A stretch of DNA of 64,000 nucleotides, taken from Leptolyngbya sp. PCC 7375. GTDB lineage: Bacteria; Cyanobacteriota; Cyanobacteriia; Phormidesmidales; Phormidesmidaceae. A model generated the notes under the pieces. The model was not told the DNA's origin. It did not search any database and worked only from the letters and a program-made list of their open reading frames with translations. The position numbers and the translations under genes were made by a program. Shown piece after piece: positions 61,075 to 64,000 of this stretch. The stretch spans positions 3,334,486 to 3,398,485 of the forward strand of contig NZ_JH993797.1 in the NCBI RefSeq assembly GCF_000316115.1, given 5' to 3'. Each line of letters starts with the position of its first letter. The stretch's first letter is position 1.

Positions 61075-61386
61075 TTAGCCAACAACTGCAAGGATATCCT
61101 TCTCAGAAAGCAATACGTAGTCTTCACCACCAAGCTTGATATCAGTGCCTGCATACTTGGAATAGAGGACCTTGTTACCAACCTCTACATCGGGAGCTTG
61201 ACGGCTGCCGTCATCGCCACGCTTACCAGGACCAACTGCAGTAATTTCGCCAACCTGAGGCTTTTCCTTAGCGGTATCAGGTAGCAAAATGCCGCCAGCT
61301 GTCTTCTCTTCAGATGCGCTGACCTTGATCAGAACGCGATCACCTAGGGGAGTGACACTTGAAACACTCAAAGAAATGGCTGCCAT
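61075..61386 (-). CDS. groES: Co-chaperonin GroES
   Basis: 103 residues, the family length. The mobile-loop region SASEEKTAGGILLPDTAKEK and the roof loop VGPGKRGDDGSRQAPDVEVG are clear. I use the ATG at 61386 (MAAISLSVSSV) preceded by GGAG; a longer frame to 61413 adds nine residues with no ribosome site. First gene of groESL, under CIRCE and K-box control. Confidence 0.97.
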   Translation of the reverse strand: MAAISLSVSSVTPLGDRVLIKVSASEEKTAGGILLPDTAKEKPQVGEITAVGPGKRGDDGSRQAPDVEVGNKVLYSKYAGTDIKLGGEDYVLLSEKDILAVVG

Positions 61387-61513
61387 AGTTTTCTCCGAAC
61401 TTTGATAGATCAATCATTCGGCAATTGCACCAAGGCGATATCAGTTCGCCTGAGCAGTCCCTTTTTCCAACTGAAGGATCTGATAGGGAAAGGAGCCGTA
61501 ACCTGAACACGGT

Positions 61514-61540
61514 TTAGCACTCTCTATTGCCGAGTGCTAA
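61514..61540 (-). promoter_or_regulatory. CIRCE operator
   Basis: Exact TTAGCACTC-N9-GAGTGCTAA, the binding site of the heat-shock repressor HrcA, about 130 bp before the groES start. Confidence 0.96.
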
Positions 61541-61579
61541 TTTATCGCTTGGAGAGAAGCGATCGCAACAGATAGAGGG

Positions 61580-61595
61580 GTACGGGTTCCCGAAC
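61580..61595 (-). promoter_or_regulatory. K-box element upstream of groESL
   Basis: The minus strand reads GTTCGGGAACCCGTAC, which fits the K-box consensus GTTCGG-NNAN-CCNNAC reported for groESL genes in Anabaena/cyanobacteria. It lies 40 bp further upstream than CIRCE. In Anabaena it mediates light- and temperature-linked control. Confidence 0.75.
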
Positions 61596-61774
61596 TTAGT
61601 GATTCCTCAAAACTCCTAGCAAACTTTATGGTTTCAACACAGTGATCTTCACAACTGCTTCAGGTTGTATTAAAAATTCCCCGTATTATTTAAATGAGTG
61701 GGTGCCATCTGTAGTTCTTGATACATTTTCACCTAGTGCATATGCTGACACGTTGTCTAGCAATTGCTAGCCCC

Positions 61775-63208
61775 ATGAATTTCAAATTTTCCCTGCTCTT
61801 AAATGCCCTGCCATTATGGATAATCGGTCTACAGGGAGTAGCTTCTGCACAGGTCTCACCATCATCAGAAGCATCCGTTACAGTACCAACCCATATCCAA
61901 CCAGCAACGTCCGACACAACCGTTGTTAGGCAGTCTAATCATCAGCTCAATATTTTAGGTGGGCAGTCTTCAGGCGGGGTTGAGCCTAATTTAGTTCATC
62001 AGTTTCACCAGTTTGATGTAGGTTCGGACAATGCAGCCAACTTCGTCGTTGCCCCAGATGTTGCCAACGTCATCAGCCTGATCAACAGCGCTCAGCCTTC
62101 AGCTATCGATGGCTTACTCCAAATCACTAGCGATGATCCAAACCTGCCAAGCAACGCCAATCTTTTTCTAGTCAACCCGGCGGGCATTATTTTTGGGCAA
62201 GATGTCACCCTGAACCTGCCTGCAAATCTGACTGCTACCACAAGTTCCGGCCTTTTATTTAACGATAGATATCTCCTATCTGTAGATGGCTCTATTAGTG
62301 AAATAGCTCTATCAGGCCACCAATCTGATCACAATTCAGGAACACCCAGCATTAGGAATCTCGTTGGTAACCCTAATGGCTATCTACTATTCACAGGATC
62401 AACCAGTTCAGAAATATCAGCCCCATTCTCCCCCGCACTGCCTACAGGTAGCATTGAAAACCAAGGCACCCTTCAAGTCCCCCCCCAAGCATCCATCACC
62501 TTAATTGGCCAATACATTCAAAATGACGGCAATTTGACTGCACCCGGTGGCAATGTCAATCTAGTCGCTACCTCTGGAGACAACCTACTGAGGCTCACCC
62601 AACCAGGTAATATTCTTGGCCTGGAGGTAATTCCGGCCGACACCCTCCAAACCATTGCTTCTACTGAAGCACAGTCAGCCATAACCCTGTTACCAGCCGC
62701 GAATCTAGCGGAAATGCTGACCGGTGGTGAAGATGATAATGCGACTCAACTCGCAATCACTGCTGACGGTGCTTTTGTCTTAAACAACACCCCACCCCTA
62801 ACACCAACCGCAGGCACAGTTTTAATTCGCGGCACTGTGGATATTTCCGACAGCGCCATACCTTCCCCCAATAGCCCTCCAGGTCAGGTCAATATACTTG
62901 GAGATCAGATCAACCTCATTGGAGGCAGCATCTATGCCAATGCCGTTGACCAAGCAGGCACCATCTCTATCGGCGGCATGCCCGTTGTAGATACCTTCAG
63001 TGCTGCCTATGTCTTAATTGACCGTAATTCTGAGCTTTCTGCCGACTCATCAGAGGCCAACGGGGGTGTTATTAACGTGTGGGCCAGTGACACTGTTCGT
63101 TTCTATGGTGAAGCAACCGCAGATGGGGCCTCATCAGATTTAGATGGTGACATATCAATTAATGCAGGCAACTCACTGGATGTGCGTCGACCATCCGTCA
63201 GCCGATAA
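61775..63208 (+). CDS. Two-partner-secretion exoprotein (filamentous haemagglutinin N-terminal type)
   Basis: 477 residues. Signal peptide about 1-26 (ends GVASAQ). The TPS domain (about 30-190) has VVRQSNHQLNILGGQSSGGV, FHQFDVGSDNAANFVV and the signature LFLVNPAGIIFGQDVTLNLP. After it come beta-helix-like repeats to about 470. At under 500 residues it is short for a TpsA protein and has no large repeat region, so it may be truncated or a minimal form. No TpsB partner is visible here. Starts at M20 of a longer frame; an ATG at 61742 is also possible. Confidence 0.85.
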   Translation: MNFKFSLLLNALPLWIIGLQGVASAQVSPSSEASVTVPTHIQPATSDTTVVRQSNHQLNILGGQSSGGVEPNLVHQFHQFDVGSDNAANFVVAPDVANVISLINSAQPSAIDGLLQITSDDPNLPSNANLFLVNPAGIIFGQDVTLNLPANLTATTSSGLLFNDRYLLSVDGSISEIALSGHQSDHNSGTPSIRNLVGNPNGYLLFTGSTSSEISAPFSPALPTGSIENQGTLQVPPQASITLIGQYIQNDGNLTAPGGNVNLVATSGDNLLRLTQPGNILGLEVIPADTLQTIASTEAQSAITLLPAANLAEMLTGGEDDNATQLAITADGAFVLNNTPPLTPTAGTVLIRGTVDISDSAIPSPNSPPGQVNILGDQINLIGGSIYANAVDQAGTISIGGMPVVDTFSAAYVLIDRNSELSADSSEANGGVINVWASDTVRFYGEATADGASSDLDGDISINAGNSLDVRRPSVSR

Positions 63209-63583
63209 ACACATTGCTACAGCCCGACCCACTCAATCAGTTCAGCAATTGAATACACCACATAGCGGTGTCGTTAGTTTAACGACCCGCTTTTTTTAGC
63301 AAGCAGATCTGTCAAAAACAGACTCCATCAAGCATGCACCATATCCGTAATACCACCTGAATTCAACCAATATTGATGTGTATTTTTCATAAAGCTTACG
63401 TACTTTCAGGGAGCTTCTCAAGAAAAAGTGTCACTCTGGAAAAACCCCTAAAAATTAAGCTTCAAGAGACTATACCCCCTCAATAAAATCTCTTCGAAAC
63501 ATCAATGGTGCGCCATAGAATCAGTATTTTTTGATACTCGGCAACCAAAAGTATCGTATTGCCCAAATTCTGAAACTTTACCC
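63209..63583. other. Intergenic region after the exoprotein gene
   Basis: 375 bp without a gene. Apart from the terminator at 63265-63297 it looks like a normal spacer; the promoter of the last gene must lie within it. Confidence 0.5.
63265..63297 (+). terminator. Terminator after the exoprotein gene
   Basis: Stem GCGGTGTCGTT / AACGACCCGC (one bulged base) followed by seven Ts. Confidence 0.85.
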
Positions 63584-64000
63584 ATGCGAATACCTTTTAC
63601 CTTTGCTCAACAAGTTGGTGCAGCAAGCCTTTTGAGTATCGGATTATTAGCACTTTGTGGTAACGCCTCTGAAGCCGCTTGCTTACCGGGACGTTGTAGT
63701 CAAAATGGCCTCATATTTAGCGAAGCATCAGCCAACTTTAGAATCACGAATGTGACCGGCAGAGGTACCCATAACAACCCATTTTTGGTCTACCAAGATG
63801 TATGGGGCCTAGACATCTCCTTGGCTGTCAACAATTTACCCAATGCTCCACAGCATTCAGTTTTTAATCGGCCAGGCTTTGCGATTAGTATTGTGTCGCG
63901 CAACCTGACAGGGGCATTCTGGCGGTTTTATGACCATGAATTGCAAGAGACGGCAGGGTACGCCAGTGGCGAAAACGATGGCCTATCCTTTGCCCAAGCC
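63584..64000 (+). CDS. Exported protein, partial (runs off right edge)
   Basis: 139 codons visible, open to the end of the window. Signal peptide about 1-32 (ASLLSIGLLALCGNASEAA). The mature part begins CLPGRCSQNG, a closely spaced Cys pair, then NFRITNVTGRGTHNNPFLVY and NLTGAFWRFYDHELQ. No family recognised; a secreted or surface protein is likely. It follows the TPS exoprotein by 375 bp. Confidence 0.6.
   Translation, partial: MRIPFTFAQQVGAASLLSIGLLALCGNASEAACLPGRCSQNGLIFSEASANFRITNVTGRGTHNNPFLVYQDVWGLDISLAVNNLPNAPQHSVFNRPGFAISIVSRNLTGAFWRFYDHELQETAGYASGENDGLSFAQA

Noticed and set aside
1..64000. CRISPR arrays or prophage
   Set aside because: No regularly spaced repeats with unique spacers were seen. 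Apart from one lysozyme-like gene there are no phage structural or packaging genes.

Overview
The window is a stretch of cyanobacterial chromosome. This rests on phycobilisome core genes (apcE-apcA-apcB-apcC), a CpcL-type rod linker, a high-light-inducible protein, Psb30 of photosystem II, the cyanobacterial order of ATP synthase genes, a cyAbrB regulator, C5-pathway heme synthesis (hemL), MEP-pathway genes (ispD, ispF), groESL with CIRCE plus K-box, and many copies of the HIP1 octamer GCGATCGC. The ApcE linker has three REP modules, which points to a tricylindrical phycobilisome core. I cannot fix the genus; a filamentous or Leptolyngbya-like lineage is only a guess. Gene density is high, and most of the window is ordinary housekeeping chromosome in short operons on both strands.

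Layout. 1-1600 (minus): the start of the ATP synthase operon (atpI, atpB, atpH, running off the left edge). 1858-3069: a SAM methyltransferase. 3517-8259 (plus): apcE, apcA, apcB and apcC, closed by a 24-bp-stem terminator. 8443-11113: a secreted trypsin-like protease with two PPC domains, an HLIP and cyAbrB. 11585-16996 (minus): a giant acidic protein of about 1,800 residues ending in an Hsp70/actin-like domain, divergent from a CRP-family regulator, a DUF2232-like membrane protein and a CobT-like protein (to 20345). 20401-29997: coiled-coil and membrane proteins, tRNA-Cys, fructosamine kinase, an M16 peptidase, a T4-type lysozyme, a lone sugar ABC permease, a BON protein, then ispF-trmD-TPR-sigma-like on the minus strand. 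30254-38537: glyoxalase-like, cupin, lipoprotein, GT9, ispD, psb30 (only 47 codons), a Cys-cluster protein, the two half-size GDT1-type Mn exporter subunits, and a BcsA-like GT2. 38686-45608: a candidate structured RNA, an EbsA-like pilus protein, a BioD/PTA-like protein, a DprA-like protein, MAPEG, YajQ, GNAT, and a sodium symporter with a small membrane protein.

45766-49253 is the accessory part: a 1,028-bp IS630-family element with intact ends and a transposase split at an A8 run, followed by a tightly coupled AAA ATPase + TOPRIM gene pair that looks like an OLD/PARIS-type anti-phage module, then a decayed small gene. This is the best candidate for a poorly described system here. After it come a HEAT-repeat protein, hemL, hisIE, a NurA-like nuclease, cpcL, a response regulator fused to a Ycf55-like domain, a large repeat protein with one membrane anchor, groEL-groES with its heat-shock operators, a two-partner-secretion exoprotein, and a partial secreted protein at the right edge.

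Non-coding structure is rich. Several intrinsic terminators are clear. There are two 28-bp palindromes of one family whose arms differ only by compensated changes, four copies of an 11-mer in intergenic DNA, and two candidate small RNAs. All functional names come from reading sequence motifs; no database search was run.
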